64,000 nucleotides of DNA from Kofleriaceae bacterium (GTDB lineage Bacteria; Myxococcota_A; Polyangia; Haliangiales; Haliangiaceae): NCBI GenBank assembly GCA_020633495.1, contig JACKDR010000005.1, positions 231,501-295,500 of the forward strand, in the 5' to 3' direction. Below, in pieces: positions 21,501-32,196 of this stretch. The notes beneath the pieces are model-generated. The model made no database searches, was not told the origin of the DNA, and saw nothing but the letters and a program-made list of their open reading frames with translations. The position numbers and the translations under genes are program-made. How positions within the stretch are numbered: position 1 is the stretch's first letter; each line of letters opens with the position of its first letter.

Positions 21501-22089
21501 CGCCAAGGCCCGCGACCTGCCGCCGCTCGACATGGTCAAGGCGCTGTTCTCGCCCGACGGCGCGACCGTGCTCCTCAACTCGATGCCGGGCCTGACCCGG
21601 TGGACCCCGGCGACCGGCGAGCTCGTGCGCATGGAGCCCATCGGCCACCACGCCACCAACGTCGCGTTCTCGCCCGACGGCACCCAGCTGGCCGCGGCGA
21701 TGGCGGACCGCACGGTGCGGCTGTGGGACCTCGCCACCGGCAAGCTGACGAGGACGCTGCGCGGCCACACCGACCTGGTCATGAACGTGGCGTTCTCGCC
21801 CGACGGCCAGCTGCTGGCGTCGACCAGCTACGACCGGACGATCCGGGTCTGGAACCTCGCGGCCGGGACCTCGCGGGTGCTGCGCGGCCACGCCGCCGCG
21901 GTCGAGAGCGTGGTCTGGCTCGACGACGGCGCGCGCCTGCTCACCGGCGGCCGCGACGGCACGCTGCGGATCTGGCCGACGCCGCCGACCCGCACCCCCG
22001 ACCCCGATCAGCTGCGGCGCCGCATCGCCGAGGCGACCACCGCGGTGATCGGCCCCGGCGAGCGCCTGGCGACGCCGACGACGCTGTAG
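18550..22089 (+). CDS. Ser/Thr protein kinase with transmembrane helix and WD40 propellers
   Basis: This 1179-residue PknB-like signalling protein has a glycine loop GEHARGGLGRVV, catalytic Lys118 (VAVKELL), HRDVKPANVV (Asp211), a metal-binding motif DWG instead of DFG, and GTPQYMSPEQATG. One transmembrane helix (VVAAALVSALLLVVLAAWAF, about residues 390-412) separates the kinase from a region of WD40-type repeats (about 490-1160). Examples are VAFSPDGRLLTTGSKDG, LTASDDGTARVWDL and LLASTSYDRTIRVWNL. This is the usual layout of myxobacterial receptor-like kinases that sense through the propeller. ATG 18550 (MERSSPSTTS) is preferred to 18493; the first ~90 residues are disordered. Confidence 0.93.
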   Translation: MERSSPSTTSSTTSGVAPATPAAATSPAAPSPDRTQTIQTPRRGDSDRATPDGPTARAAPTPPGARGTPRRDDHGRAAEALPVDDPDRYRLVGEHARGGLGRVVRAHDTRLGRTVAVKELLKKSETAEALFVREALITARLQHPGIVPVIEAGRWPSGEPYYVMKLVEGRSLKELIAARPGLHKRLALLPSVIAVAEALGYAHSQGVIHRDVKPANVVVGEFGETVVVDWGLARDSQQAGPDDAEVTAGLVPSSGSVETVSGRVIGTPQYMSPEQATGEPVDARADVYSLGALLYEVLAGTAPYHGDSADAILQQVVDGPPPPLDSIQPEVPPDLLAIVTKAMDRDPAARYPTGRELAADLNRFATGQLVTAQQYSTIELVRRWIRRNRGVVAAALVSALLLVVLAAWAFWRVVEEAEVARVEGTRAEKARRAAEDRSNALRALQAESSVNRDPTATVAWLKQYPIAPDTTDAAATLFDEALAAGVARHVFSQDDWVYDVAFSPDGRLLTTGSKDGLLRTYDVATGAVRVLDHHDGGLAAVAFTADGRSIVAGGTDGKVLVWPAGGGSPRPLGELAGSIKRLELTAAGAVRAFSEGGDFGAWDLATGAQLARVRERQTMSGAIAAAVAPDDADTWIVSYQDGRLTHLHAGAPTGALPTLAHAARLLEFSPDGGRVALFDGEQVQVLDLATGKLRALGTLIEPVRFLTWSPDASQLAVGGDMHDLLLYRTDGADPAPRRELVGHSDAIYGCQFTRDGRRVLTASDDGTARVWDLVTGNAEVLRGHDDDVYRAVFSPDETLVATASLDGSARVWPVGTGAVRVLGGDADNVFALRLLDDHTALSISSPFQVRRWDLRTGDTTVVVPRGDPIYKIMQPAMSPRGDLAFPGKQLGEIDVARADGTTLTLRGHTKGASGGGFILGGDGLLSASHDGTVRRWDLATGTGRVLIQGAPIIAALVAPTGDRMLVVRDDAIELIDVDGKVLATAKARDLPPLDMVKALFSPDGATVLLNSMPGLTRWTPATGELVRMEPIGHHATNVAFSPDGTQLAAAMADRTVRLWDLATGKLTRTLRGHTDLVMNVAFSPDGQLLASTSYDRTIRVWNLAAGTSRVLRGHAAAVESVVWLDDGARLLTGGRDGTLRIWPTPPTRTPDPDQLRRRIAEATTAVIGPGERLATPTTL

Positions 22090-22122
22090 CGGCGCGCCCG
22101 ACGGCGCGCGGCGCGGCGCGGC

Positions 22123-22617
22123 TCAGCCCAGCTGCGTGAGCATGTGCTCCGCCGACGACACCTCGAACTTGCCGGGCGCCTCGACGTTGACCTGCTTGAC
22201 GACGCCGTCCTCGACCAGCAGCGAGCAGCGCTTGAGGCGCACGCCCATGCCGGGGATCTCGGTGTCGAGGCCCAGCTTCTTGGTCAGCTCGGCGCTGCCG
22301 TCGCCGAGCATGCGGACCTTGCCGATCGCGCCCTGCTCGCGGCCCCAGGCCGCCATGACGAAGCCGTCGTTGACGGCGACGCACCAGACCTCGTCGACGC
22401 CCTTGGCGCGCAGCTCGTCGAGGTGCTGGACGTAGCCGGGGACGTGCTTGGCCGAACAGGTCGGGGTGTAGGCGCCGGGCAGCCCGAAGATGACGATGCG
22501 CTTGCCCTTGGCGGCCTCGGCCGCGCTCAGCTTCTGCGGCGGCATGGGGCAGGCGTCGCCGAACTCGAGCGACTCGGTCAGGGTGGCGTCGGGAAGGGAA
22601 TCACCGATGTTGATCAC
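22123..22617 (-). CDS. Peroxiredoxin, Prx5 type
   Basis: This is a 164-residue thiol peroxidase that reduces H2O2 and organic peroxides. The peroxidatic cysteine is Cys54 in GLPGAYTPTCSAKHVPGY. Other family marks are INIGDSLPDATL at the N terminus, VDEVWCVAVNDGFVMAAWG and LGLDTEIPGMGVRLKRCSLL. GTG 22617 was chosen because agagg sits 6 nt upstream and the product then starts where family members start (VINIGDSLPD). The longer reading adds an unrelated 20-residue leader. It is a single-gene unit converging on the kinase. The reductant may be the glutaredoxin/thioredoxin system; the glutaredoxin at 52124 is a candidate. Confidence 0.9.
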   Translation of the reverse strand: MINIGDSLPDATLTESLEFGDACPMPPQKLSAAEAAKGKRIVIFGLPGAYTPTCSAKHVPGYVQHLDELRAKGVDEVWCVAVNDGFVMAAWGREQGAIGKVRMLGDGSAELTKKLGLDTEIPGMGVRLKRCSLLVEDGVVKQVNVEAPGKFEVSSAEHMLTQLG

Positions 22618-22699
22618 GGAGTACCTCTGCGTGGCGGTTGAAGCGCCTACCCTGGCAAGACCCGGCGCGGTCGGCAAGTCGCGGCCGGGCCGATCGCAC

Positions 22700-23923
22700 C
22701 TACCGGCCCTCGGACGCCGCGGTGAAGATGCTGCGCGCCATCAGGCTGGTCTCGCCGTCGGCGCGCTGCCGGTACACGTCCTTGCGCGCGGCGAGCGCGC
22801 CGGCGTCGTCGGGCGCGGCCTGGTGGGCCCACTCGGCGAGCTGACACGCCAGCGCCAGGTCGCCGCGCTCGGCGGCGGCGCGGGCCCGCGCCACCAGCGG
22901 CGCGATCCCGCCGGCCAGCGCGACGACCTCGGCGGCGAGCGCGCGATCGCGCGGCGGCAGCAGCCGCGCCGGGTTGCCGTCCCACCAGCCGCCGTAGCGC
23001 CGCCACACGTTGCGGACGATGAACGCCGGATCGTCGTAGACCGGGCGCAGGTAGGGCCGCTCGAGCAGCTCGGCCGGCACCGCGACCGCGGCGATGACCT
23101 CGTCGAGCGACTTGCCGTCGTTCATCGCCGCGACCACCTGATCGTGGATCGTGTGCAGCAGCGCCGCGGTGTCGCGCAGCGCCTGGTCGACCCGGTCGGC
23201 GCCGAAGATGGGCGGGCCGTGGCCCGGCAGCAGCAGCTCGGCGCCGAGCCCGCGCATCGCGTCGAGCGCCCGCGCCCACTCGACGACGTAGCGCTGGACC
23301 TTCTGCGGGTTGCCGCAGTTGGGCGCGGCCCAGATGAAGAGGTCGCCGGTGCACAGCGCCCGCGCCCGCGGGATCCACACGATCGTGTGGTCGTCGGTCT
23401 CGCCGCGGTGGTGGTGCAGCTCGAGCCGGGTGTCGCCGACGTCGAGGTCGAGGCGATCGCGGTAGGTGACGTCGGGGTAGCGGTACTCGGTGGGCCACTT
23501 CAGCCCCGGGATGCGGAACTGCCGGGTGTTGATCGCGGTGTTCCAGCCGGCGGTGGCCCGGTAGCGGTCGAAGCGCGCCGCGACCGCCTCGTGGGCGACG
23601 ACGCGCAGCGGCCGCTCGGCCTCGAACGGCGCGGTGCCCATCGCGTGGTCGACGTGGCCGTGGGTGTAGATCGCGGTGTGCGCCGGCGCGTCGGTCCACG
23701 CCCGCACCTGCTGGTGCACCACCGGCGCGGTCATCGGCGAGCCGGTGTCGATCAGCACGACGCCGTCGGAGGTGGTGACCGCGATGACGTTGGCGAAGCC
23801 GCCGTGGAAGGCGACCCCGGGCGCGACCTCCTCGAGCGGCACCATCGTGGACAGGATCGACAGGTGATCGGTGCGGCGGGCACCGGTCCACAGCTCGTCG
23901 GCGATCGTGCGCAGGCGTGACAT
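22700..23923 (-). CDS. Metallo-beta-lactamase-fold hydrolase, alkyl-sulfatase-like
   Basis: This 407-residue enzyme has the dinuclear-zinc motif HGHVDH (88-93), further ligands in HHHRGETDDHTIVWIP, GDLFIWAAPNCGNPQKVQRY and LLPGHGPPIFG. C-terminally it has a helical domain like the alkyl-sulfatase dimerisation domain (PLVARARAAAERGDLALACQ). It most resembles SDS-hydrolase/linear alkylsulfatase relatives, though it is shorter than SdsA1. ATG 23923 has a strong gaggagg ribosome site. It starts 17 bp after the TetR-like gene's stop, so the two form an operon and the regulator probably controls it. The substrate is uncertain. Confidence 0.82.
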   Translation of the reverse strand: MSRLRTIADELWTGARRTDHLSILSTMVPLEEVAPGVAFHGGFANVIAVTTSDGVVLIDTGSPMTAPVVHQQVRAWTDAPAHTAIYTHGHVDHAMGTAPFEAERPLRVVAHEAVAARFDRYRATAGWNTAINTRQFRIPGLKWPTEYRYPDVTYRDRLDLDVGDTRLELHHHRGETDDHTIVWIPRARALCTGDLFIWAAPNCGNPQKVQRYVVEWARALDAMRGLGAELLLPGHGPPIFGADRVDQALRDTAALLHTIHDQVVAAMNDGKSLDEVIAAVAVPAELLERPYLRPVYDDPAFIVRNVWRRYGGWWDGNPARLLPPRDRALAAEVVALAGGIAPLVARARAAAERGDLALACQLAEWAHQAAPDDAGALAARKDVYRQRADGETSLMARSIFTAASEGR

Positions 23924-23940
23924 GGATCCTCCTCGGGGCG

Positions 23941-24698
23941 TCAGACGGGGGTGGGGGTGGGGCGCGCCGCGGCCACGACCTCGGCGAGGCGAGCGGCGAG
24001 CCAGGTCCGGAACCGCGCGCGGGTCGCGGCGTCGTCGGCGAGGCCGAGGCGGCGGCGGGTCGCGCCGCCGAGCAGCAGGTCGCCGAACATCATCAAGGTC
24101 ATGGCCATGACGCCGAAGCGCGTGCCCTCGACGTCGTCGGCGGCCGCGGGGTCGGCGGCGCTGCGCAGGGCGTGCAGGTGCGCCGCGATCTCGGCGAGGC
24201 CGACCGCCTCGTCGGCGGGGAACGGCTCCTCGCCGCACGCCAGCAGCCACGCCAGCAGCGGCGCCCGCCGCGGGTCGGCGACCCGGTCGTGGACCCGCGC
24301 GAACAGCGCCGCGGTCGCCGCCGGCGTCGTCGGCGCCGGCGCCGCCACCAGCTCGTCGAGCAGGCCCTCGCGCATGCGCCGCGACGCGCGCTGGAACAGC
24401 GCCGCCAGCAGGCCGTCGCGGCTCTTGAAGTGGTAGAGCAGCGCCGGGTGGGTGACCCCGACGCGGGTCGCGATCTCCTGCAGCCGCACCGCCTCGGTGC
24501 CGCCGCGACGCAGCAGCTGCTCGGCGGCGTCGAGGATCGCCTCGCGGGTGGCCTCGGCGGCCTCGGCGCGGCCCCGGCGGCGCGCGCGCGCTGGCTCGGG
24601 GCGGCCGCGGCCGTCAGGGGCGGCGCGGTCGCGCAGGCGCGCGGCGCCGCGGCGCGCAGGCGTCGGGGGCGCGGGGGGCGTGGCGTGGCGGCGGCCAT
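23941..24698 (-). CDS. TetR/AcrR-family regulator with an apparent one-base frame break near the start
   Basis: The helix-turn-helix reads EAILDAAEQLLRRGG, EAVRLQEIATRVGVTHPALL, YHFKSRDGLLAALFQ, typical TetR. A ligand-binding domain follows to 23941. In this frame there is no start codon upstream of the HTH; the first is a GTG at 24489 inside it, which would delete helix 1. The natural ATG at 24698 is one base out of frame: adding one C in the poly-C run near 24680 would give MAAATPRPPAPPTPARRG and a full-length protein. This is most likely a homopolymer error or a recent mutation. It probably represses itself and the hydrolase 17 bp downstream. Confidence 0.75.
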
Positions 24699-24703
24699 GG
24701 GAT

Positions 24704-24733
24704 CTGATACCTCGCTGACAAGTTGTAAGTCAA
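24704..24733 (-). promoter_or_regulatory. Putative promoter/operator of the TetR-hydrolase operon
   Basis: On the minus strand TTGACT (24733-24728), an 18-bp spacer and TATCAG (24709-24704) form a sigma70-like promoter. The -10 box is only 5 bp from the ATG at 24698, so the transcript may be almost leaderless. The spacer contains cttgacttacaacttgtc, with two cttg.c direct repeats and tgac...gtca arms, a reasonable autoregulatory TetR site. The remaining ~230 bp to the divergent gene hold nothing recognisable. Confidence 0.45.
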
Positions 24734-24969
24734 GTGTCGTGACGGGCCGCGCCCGGTCAGCGGCGGCCAGGCGGCGGCCACGCGCCGGCCGCCGCCGCGC
24801 GCCGCGCCCCGCCCCGCCGCCGTGTGGCCGCGGCGCTGCGACACCACACCGCGGCTCTGACCGAACGATGACCGCCGTGGCGTCGCCGTGGCGTCGCCGT
24901 GGCCCGACGCCGCCGCGTCGTGGCCGCCGCGTGACCGACGCATGCGACCGCCGCGCCTACGGTCGCGCC

Positions 24970-26466
24970 ATGCAACACGCCGATCGTGCGACCCCGTGGG
25001 ACGCGGCGACGCGACCCGAGATCATCCAGGGCGGCATGGGCGTCGGAGTGTCGAGCTGGCCGCTGGCTCGCGCGGTGTCGCGGCTCGGCCAGCTCGGCGT
25101 CGTCTCCGGCACCGCCACCGAGTCGTTGATGGTGCGCCGCCTCCAGGACGGCGATCCCGGCGGCCACGTCCGACGCTCGATGGCGCGCTTCCCCCTGCCC
25201 GCGGTCGCCGACGACGTGCTGCGCCGCTTCTTCCTGCCCGAGGGCCGTCCGCCCGGCACGCCGTACCGGCTGCTGCCGCTGGCCCGGCAGGCCTCGAGCG
25301 TGGCGCGCGAGCAGATCACGATGCTGGGCGCGTTCGTCGAGGTCGACCTGGCCAAGGAGGGCCACGACGGCCTGGTCGGCATGAACCTGCTGACCAAGAT
25401 CCAGCTGCCGACGCTGGCGACGCTGTACGGCGCGATGCTCGCCGGCGTCGACGTCATCCTCATGGGCGCCGGCATCCCGCGCGAGATCCCGGCGGTCCTC
25501 GACGCGCTCGCCGCGCACCAGCCGGCGTCGTGGAAGTTCGAGGTCGTCGGCCTGCCCGCCGATCGCACCGAGCACCTCACGTTCGATCCGCGCGTCCACT
25601 GGGCCGGCGAGCCGCCGCCGCTGCGGCGTCCGGCGTTCCTCGCGATCGTCGCCAGCAACTCGCTGGCGATGGTGCTGGCGCGCAAGGCCAGCGGCCGCGT
25701 CGACGGCTTCGTCGTCGAGGGGCCGACCGCCGGCGGCCACAACGCGCCGCCGCGCGGCGAGCCGCGCCTCAACGATCGCGGCGAGCCGCTCTACGGCCCG
25801 CGCGACGAGGTCGACCTCGCCAAGCTCGCCGAGCTCGGCCTGCCGTTCTGGCTCGCCGGCGGCGCCGGCAGCCCCGAGGGCCTGGCCCGCGCCCGCGCCG
25901 CTGGCGCGGCCGGCATCCAGGTCGGCACGCTGTTCGCGTTCTGCGACGAGTCGGGCATCACCGCGCCGCTGCGCCGCTCGATCCTGGCCAGCGCCCGCCG
26001 CGGCGACCTCGACGTCCGCACCGACGGTCAGGCGTCGCCCACCGGCTACCCGTTCAAGGTCGTGACCTGGCCCGACGACCCGGCGCGCGACGCCGAGCGC
26101 GAGCGGGTCTGCGACCTCGGCTACCTGCGGGTCGCGTACGCCCGCCCCGACGGCGCCATCGGCTACCGGTGCTCGGGCGAGCCGGTCGATCAGTACGTGG
26201 CCAAGGGCGGCCGCGTCGAGGACACCGAGGGCCGGCGCTGCCTGTGCAACCGGCTGGTCGCGACCGTCGGCCTCGGCCAGGTCCGCGACGACGGCGCGGT
26301 CGAGCCGCCGCTGGTGACCAGCGGCGACGACCTGCTGACCATCGCGCGCTTCCTCGGCGACCGCAGCCACTACGCCGCGGCCGACGTGATCGCCTACCTG
26401 CGCCCGACCGCCCACGCCGCGGTCACCGCGGCGACGCCCACGGCGGTCGCGATGCCGGCGTCCTGA
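24970..26466 (+). CDS. Nitronate monooxygenase-like FMN enzyme
   Basis: This 498-residue TIM-barrel protein resembles 2-nitropropane dioxygenase/nitronate monooxygenases, which oxidise alkyl nitronates (or related substrates) using FMN. Features are IIQGGMGVGVSSWPLARAVS at the N terminus, LGVVSGTATESLMVRR, VDVILMGAGIPREIP, GFVVEGPTAGGHNAPPRG (flavin phosphate-binding Gly-rich loop), PFWLAGGAGSPEGLARA and GIQVGTLFAFCDESG. It is longer than standard enzymes (~320-380), with a C-terminal extension containing two cysteines in GRRCLCNRLVATVG. ATG 24970 was chosen; the large upstream open frame is antisense to the TetR gene. Its true substrate is unknown. Confidence 0.85.
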   Translation: MQHADRATPWDAATRPEIIQGGMGVGVSSWPLARAVSRLGQLGVVSGTATESLMVRRLQDGDPGGHVRRSMARFPLPAVADDVLRRFFLPEGRPPGTPYRLLPLARQASSVAREQITMLGAFVEVDLAKEGHDGLVGMNLLTKIQLPTLATLYGAMLAGVDVILMGAGIPREIPAVLDALAAHQPASWKFEVVGLPADRTEHLTFDPRVHWAGEPPPLRRPAFLAIVASNSLAMVLARKASGRVDGFVVEGPTAGGHNAPPRGEPRLNDRGEPLYGPRDEVDLAKLAELGLPFWLAGGAGSPEGLARARAAGAAGIQVGTLFAFCDESGITAPLRRSILASARRGDLDVRTDGQASPTGYPFKVVTWPDDPARDAERERVCDLGYLRVAYARPDGAIGYRCSGEPVDQYVAKGGRVEDTEGRRCLCNRLVATVGLGQVRDDGAVEPPLVTSGDDLLTIARFLGDRSHYAAADVIAYLRPTAHAAVTAATPTAVAMPAS

Positions 26467-26516
26467 TCGCGCGCGTCCGCGCTTGCGCCGGCGCGCGACC
26501 GCGCCATCCTCGGGCC

Positions 26517-26906
26517 ATGGAGCTCGACGCGCCGGTCCGGACCCGCAGCGCCTGCGTCGTCGCCGGCGCCGCCCCGGCCGAGGTCGCCGCGGTGGTCGCC
26601 GGCGCGGCGGTCACGCTGCGCGCGGTCGCGCTCGGCACGCTGGTGACCGGCCAGCTCGGCGACGTCCCGATCGACTGCGCGTTCGCCCTGCCCGGCCCGG
26701 TCTACGACGTCATGTACAGCGCGCACACCGGGTGGTTCGCGGTGACCGTGTACCGCGACGCCACGCCGCCGGGGCGCTGGGACAACCGCCCCGGCGCCGA
26801 CGCCGGGTACCCGCGCCTCGACGACATCCTCGGCGCGACCACGCCGACCGACATCCTGGCCGCGCTCGGCGTGCCGGCCGACGTGATCGGCTACCTGGTC
26901 GCGTAG
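26517..26906 (+). CDS. Hypothetical protein, 129 residues
   Basis: MELDAPVRTRSACVVAGAAP opens a small soluble protein with strand-like segments (VTLRAVALGTLVTGQLGDVP, TGWFAVTVYRDATPPGRW) and a C-terminal helix (TPTDILAALGVPADVIGYLV). Coding bias is clear. It follows the nitronate monooxygenase-like gene by 50 bp in the same direction and may be co-transcribed. Family not recognised. Confidence 0.6.
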   Translation: MELDAPVRTRSACVVAGAAPAEVAAVVAGAAVTLRAVALGTLVTGQLGDVPIDCAFALPGPVYDVMYSAHTGWFAVTVYRDATPPGRWDNRPGADAGYPRLDDILGATTPTDILAALGVPADVIGYLVA

Positions 26907-27113
26907 GCCACGGCGCCGCGCCGCCGGGCGCCGCGGTACTTGCCAGCGCTTGCCAGCCGTGTCGGCGCCGACACGGCGGCGACCGCCAACCCGCGTTCAC
27001 GACGAGCGCGCAGGTGCCCGATCCGAGGCACGGCACGGCGACTGCTAGGACGACCTGCGCACGTTCGCGTCCGTTCCTTCCCTCCTTCCCTCCCTTCACG
27101 TCCCAGAGGTTCC

Positions 27114-28274
27114 ATGTCCCACCGCTCGCGTCTGACGTCCCTGTCGCTCTTCCTCTTCACGTCGACCTCGCTGCTGGCCTGCCACGGCGGCGACGAGGAC
27201 GCCCCCCGCGGCGACACCTCGTTCGCCGCCATGTCCGCCGCCCAGCGCGAGGACGCGATCCGGATCGCCGCCGGCGGCGCCGCCATGATCCCTGCGTTCC
27301 TGGTGTTCAGCGCCGAGCTCGACGAGCAGCAGTACCAGTGTCCGACCCGGGTCGACGACGGCCTGACCGTCACGTTCACCGGCGGCTGCACCACCGACGA
27401 GGGCACCCGGTACGACGGCACCATGGTCGTGACCAACGCCCCGATGTTCACCGATCTGTTCCAGGACGGCCGGCTCGATCCCGCCCAGCCGATGCGGATC
27501 GTGCTCGACGGGTTCCGCGCCGGCGACGCCGTGTACGACGGCACGCTCGACCAGACCACGCCGCTGCCCGCCGACGGCCAGCGCTACACCACGGTCGCGG
27601 GCTTCACGATCAGCGAGGGCGTCGGCATCGGCGACGGCGACTACAGCTCGACCTCGACCTGCACCGGCGGCGACGCTCCGGACTGCACGATGTCCGGCTT
27701 CGTCGACCTCGCCGCGACCGGCAGCTTCGCGATCGACGGCCAGGCGCTCGACCTCGGGGATCCCCCGGCCGGGATCCTGACCCTGCGCGGCGCCGACACC
27801 CTGCGCGTCGACTTCGACGCCGCCTCCGCCGGCTGCGTGCCGTACACGATCGACGGCGTCGCGGCCGGCGAGGTCTGCGGCACCGACGACGGCGGCGACG
27901 GCGGCACCGACGATGGTGACGACGGCTTTCCGGCGTTCGCGGTGACCGGCAGCGGCAGCGGCTGCACCGTCGTCGACGGCACGACCTCGATCGACTTCGA
28001 CGCCTGGATCCGCGGCGACGCCACCGAGGTGACCGCCCGCGTGCTCACCGCGTCGGGCCTCGACGAGACCCACGCCCTGGCCGAGATCTCCTACGACGCC
28101 GCCAACGACGAGCACGCCTGGCAGACGGTCGTCGCCAGCCCCGCCACCGGCGTGTCGTGCGACGACGAGCTGACCCTGGTGATCACCGCGCGCGACGCCG
28201 CCGGCGCCACCGCGTGCATGGCGACCGGGCCCGAGGCGGCGCCGTTCGCGGCCGAGGGCTGCACCGTCTGGTGA
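27114..28274 (+). CDS. Secreted lipoprotein, 386 residues
   Basis: ATG 27114 gives MSHRSRLTSLSLFLFTSTSL then LLACHGGDED, a lipoprotein signal. The mature protein has a helix near residue 40 (AAQREDAIRIAAGGAAMIP), then a beta-rich domain (YDGTMVVTNAPMFTDLF, TGSFAIDGQALDLGD), a Gly/Asp linker (GGDGGTDDGDDGF) and a C-terminal beta domain with cysteines. It is probably an exported structural or binding protein. The 200 bp upstream contain a pyrimidine-rich leader (ttccctccttccctccc) and nothing else clear. Confidence 0.65.
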   Translation: MSHRSRLTSLSLFLFTSTSLLACHGGDEDAPRGDTSFAAMSAAQREDAIRIAAGGAAMIPAFLVFSAELDEQQYQCPTRVDDGLTVTFTGGCTTDEGTRYDGTMVVTNAPMFTDLFQDGRLDPAQPMRIVLDGFRAGDAVYDGTLDQTTPLPADGQRYTTVAGFTISEGVGIGDGDYSSTSTCTGGDAPDCTMSGFVDLAATGSFAIDGQALDLGDPPAGILTLRGADTLRVDFDAASAGCVPYTIDGVAAGEVCGTDDGGDGGTDDGDDGFPAFAVTGSGSGCTVVDGTTSIDFDAWIRGDATEVTARVLTASGLDETHALAEISYDAANDEHAWQTVVASPATGVSCDDELTLVITARDAAGATACMATGPEAAPFAAEGCTVW

Positions 28275-28295
28275 GCCGCGCCGACGCCGGCGGCG

Positions 28296-29006
28296 CTACG
28301 CCGCCGGCGCCTCGACCCGGAACAGCGTGCCCTGGGCGCTGACCACCGCGAGCGCGCCGCGCGCCGCGGCCATCACGGTCATCGCGCCGCAGCCGTGGCC
28401 CAGCGGCGTGCACGCGCCGTCGTGAGGATCGACGGCGAACAGCGCGTCGTCGGCGATCACGTAGAGGCGGTCGGCGTCGCCGGCGAGCAGGCGGGCCTCG
28501 GTCCAGCCCTCGTCGAGCTGCTCGTACGAGCCGTCGTCGGGCGACACCCGGTACATCGTGCCGGACCGCTCGATCGACACCAGCGTCCCGGCCGCGGCCG
28601 CGAACCCGATCGTGCCGCCGTAGCCGGACGCCAGCTCCTCGACCTCGCCGCCGTCGAGCGGCACCCGGTACAGGCTGCCGACCGCGATCAGGTAGACCGC
28701 GTCGCCGAGCCCGGCGAGGCCGACGACGTCGTCCCAGCGATCGGTGAAGCGGGTGAACGCGCCGGTCTCGGGATCGACGCGCGACAGGCCCTCGCTGTCG
28801 AGGACGACGATCGCGCCCGCCGCGGTGGTCAGCGCCCGCGGGTGCCAGTGGTGCTCGCCGACCGGGCGGTAGCTGCCGTCGGCGAGCTCGACCACGTGCA
28901 GGCGATCGTCGTCGGCGATCACCACGCGGTCCCCCAGGCCGGCGGCCGCGATCGCGCCCCGCCACTCCTCGCTGAGCTGGTGCCAGCTCGCCTCGTCGTC
29001 GCTCAT
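28296..29006 (-). CDS. Cytosolic beta-propeller-like protein
   Basis: This 236-residue protein has no signal peptide; ATG 29006 (MSDDEASWHQLSEEWRGA) is chosen over 29027. It is built from about five repeats with strand/turn patterns: DRLHVVELADGSYRPVG, GLSRVDPETGAFTRF, SLYRVPLDGGEVEELA, TMYRVSPDDGSYEQLD and ALFAVDPHDGACTPLG. These are NHL/PQQ-like propeller blades. No catalytic motif is seen. It is convergent with the lipoprotein ending at 28274 and lies 54 bp downstream of the gene ending at 29061. Confidence 0.65.
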   Translation of the reverse strand: MSDDEASWHQLSEEWRGAIAAAGLGDRVVIADDDRLHVVELADGSYRPVGEHHWHPRALTTAAGAIVVLDSEGLSRVDPETGAFTRFTDRWDDVVGLAGLGDAVYLIAVGSLYRVPLDGGEVEELASGYGGTIGFAAAAGTLVSIERSGTMYRVSPDDGSYEQLDEGWTEARLLAGDADRLYVIADDALFAVDPHDGACTPLGHGCGAMTVMAAARGALAVVSAQGTLFRVEAPAA

Positions 29007-29060
29007 GGACGCATCATGCCCCAGCACGCGCGGCGAGGCCCGCGTCGCCGCGACGCGCGG

Positions 29061-29861
29061 TCAGCGCCAGCCGCGCGCGCCGAGCAGCTGGACGTCGCTC
29101 CGGAGCTCGGCGTTGAGGGTCGCCGCGACCTCGGCGGTGACGTTGGCCGACACCACGCCGCGCGGCCGCCGCGCCGGCGGGGGCCCGAAGATCGCGGCCG
29201 CCGCGGCGCGGCTGACGCCGACCCGCGCGATCGTGAGGCCGGGCGCGATCCGGCGGTGCGCGTCGGCGCGGAGCGCGTGACCACGTCCGTGGACGAAGAC
29301 GGCGAGGCCGTCGAGGTCGGCGGGGGTGCCGAGACAGCGCTGCCCGAGGCCGCGCACCCGCGCCCGCTGGGTCGCGGTCAGGAGCGTGTAGATCGTGGTG
29401 CAGCCCCACGCGGCCTGGCGGTGGCGGACGTCGGCCAGCCACGCAGCCCGCTGCGCCGGCGTGTACCCGAGCAGCGCACCGAGCTGGTCCTCGGCGGCGT
29501 CGGTCCAGCCGCCGTGCGCCAGCGCCGTCGCCCACAGCGCGCGCAGCGCCTGCACCCGCCACGCCTGGTCGAGGTGCAGCACCGCGACGCCGACGCCGTC
29601 GTAGCCGGGCACGGCGCCGCTGGCGTCGTCGGGGTGGACGATCGCGGCGAGCCCGCGGTCGAGCGCCGGGCCGATCAGCGCGGCGACGTCGCCGCCGTCG
29701 GCGAGGTCGTCGCGGCTCGAGGCGAACCACGCGATCGGCTTGGCGCGGCGGCGCACCGCGTCCAGCTCGGCGTCGAGCGAGCGGTACGGGATCGCGGCGG
29801 CGCGCGGCGCGGCGGCGGTGGGCTCGAAGAGCGCGGTCAGATCGAGGCGAGGCTTGGCCAT
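29061..29861 (-). CDS. Hypothetical protein, 266 residues
   Basis: MAKPRLDLTALFEPTAAAP starts a soluble protein. It has alternating strand and helix segments (PIAWFASSRDDLADGGDVAA, LAAIVHPDDASGAVPGYDGV, GLAVFVHGRGHALRADAHRR) and a basic centre (GCTTIYTLLTATQRARVRGL). It ends in ANVTAEVAATLNAELRSDV. ATG 29861 is preferred to longer readings whose leader is Pro/Arg-rich. It is divergent from the zinc-ribbon kinase. Not recognised. Confidence 0.55.
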   Translation of the reverse strand: MAKPRLDLTALFEPTAAAPRAAAIPYRSLDAELDAVRRRAKPIAWFASSRDDLADGGDVAALIGPALDRGLAAIVHPDDASGAVPGYDGVGVAVLHLDQAWRVQALRALWATALAHGGWTDAAEDQLGALLGYTPAQRAAWLADVRHRQAAWGCTTIYTLLTATQRARVRGLGQRCLGTPADLDGLAVFVHGRGHALRADAHRRIAPGLTIARVGVSRAAAAAIFGPPPARRPRGVVSANVTAEVAATLNAELRSDVQLLGARGWR

Positions 29862-30027
29862 CGGGCTCCTGCGGCGTCGCGACCGGCGACGGCGCGCGAT
29901 GGTACCGCGGGGCCGCGGGGCCGCGGCGGGTGCCGGCGCCGGGCGCGCGCCGCCGCCGCGCGGCGACGAGCCGCGACGGTGGGCCACCGCACGCTCGCCG
30001 GCGCGACACCTGGCGTAGGATGGCCCC

Positions 30028-32040
<2,013 letters not shown>

Positions 32041-32196
32041 GCCTGCGCGGCGGCCGCGGCCGCGGCGCGCGCGCCTCGCGACGCGCGCGCCGTCGGCGAG
32101 CCGCTCACGGGCGGGCGCAGCCCGGCAGCGCGCAGCCGTCCGGGATGTTCAGCGGCTGCCGGCGCACGCCGCCGCGCAGATCTCCGCCGGCTCCGG

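Noticed and set aside
18451..21891. 1146-codon minus-strand open frame opposite the WD40 kinase
   Set aside because: Antisense shadow of a gene with clear kinase and WD40 motifs; no recognisable protein features.
23917..24969. N-terminal extension of the nitronate monooxygenase-like gene
   Set aside because: The upstream open frame is antisense to the TetR gene and lacks family similarity; ATG 24970 matches the expected N terminus.
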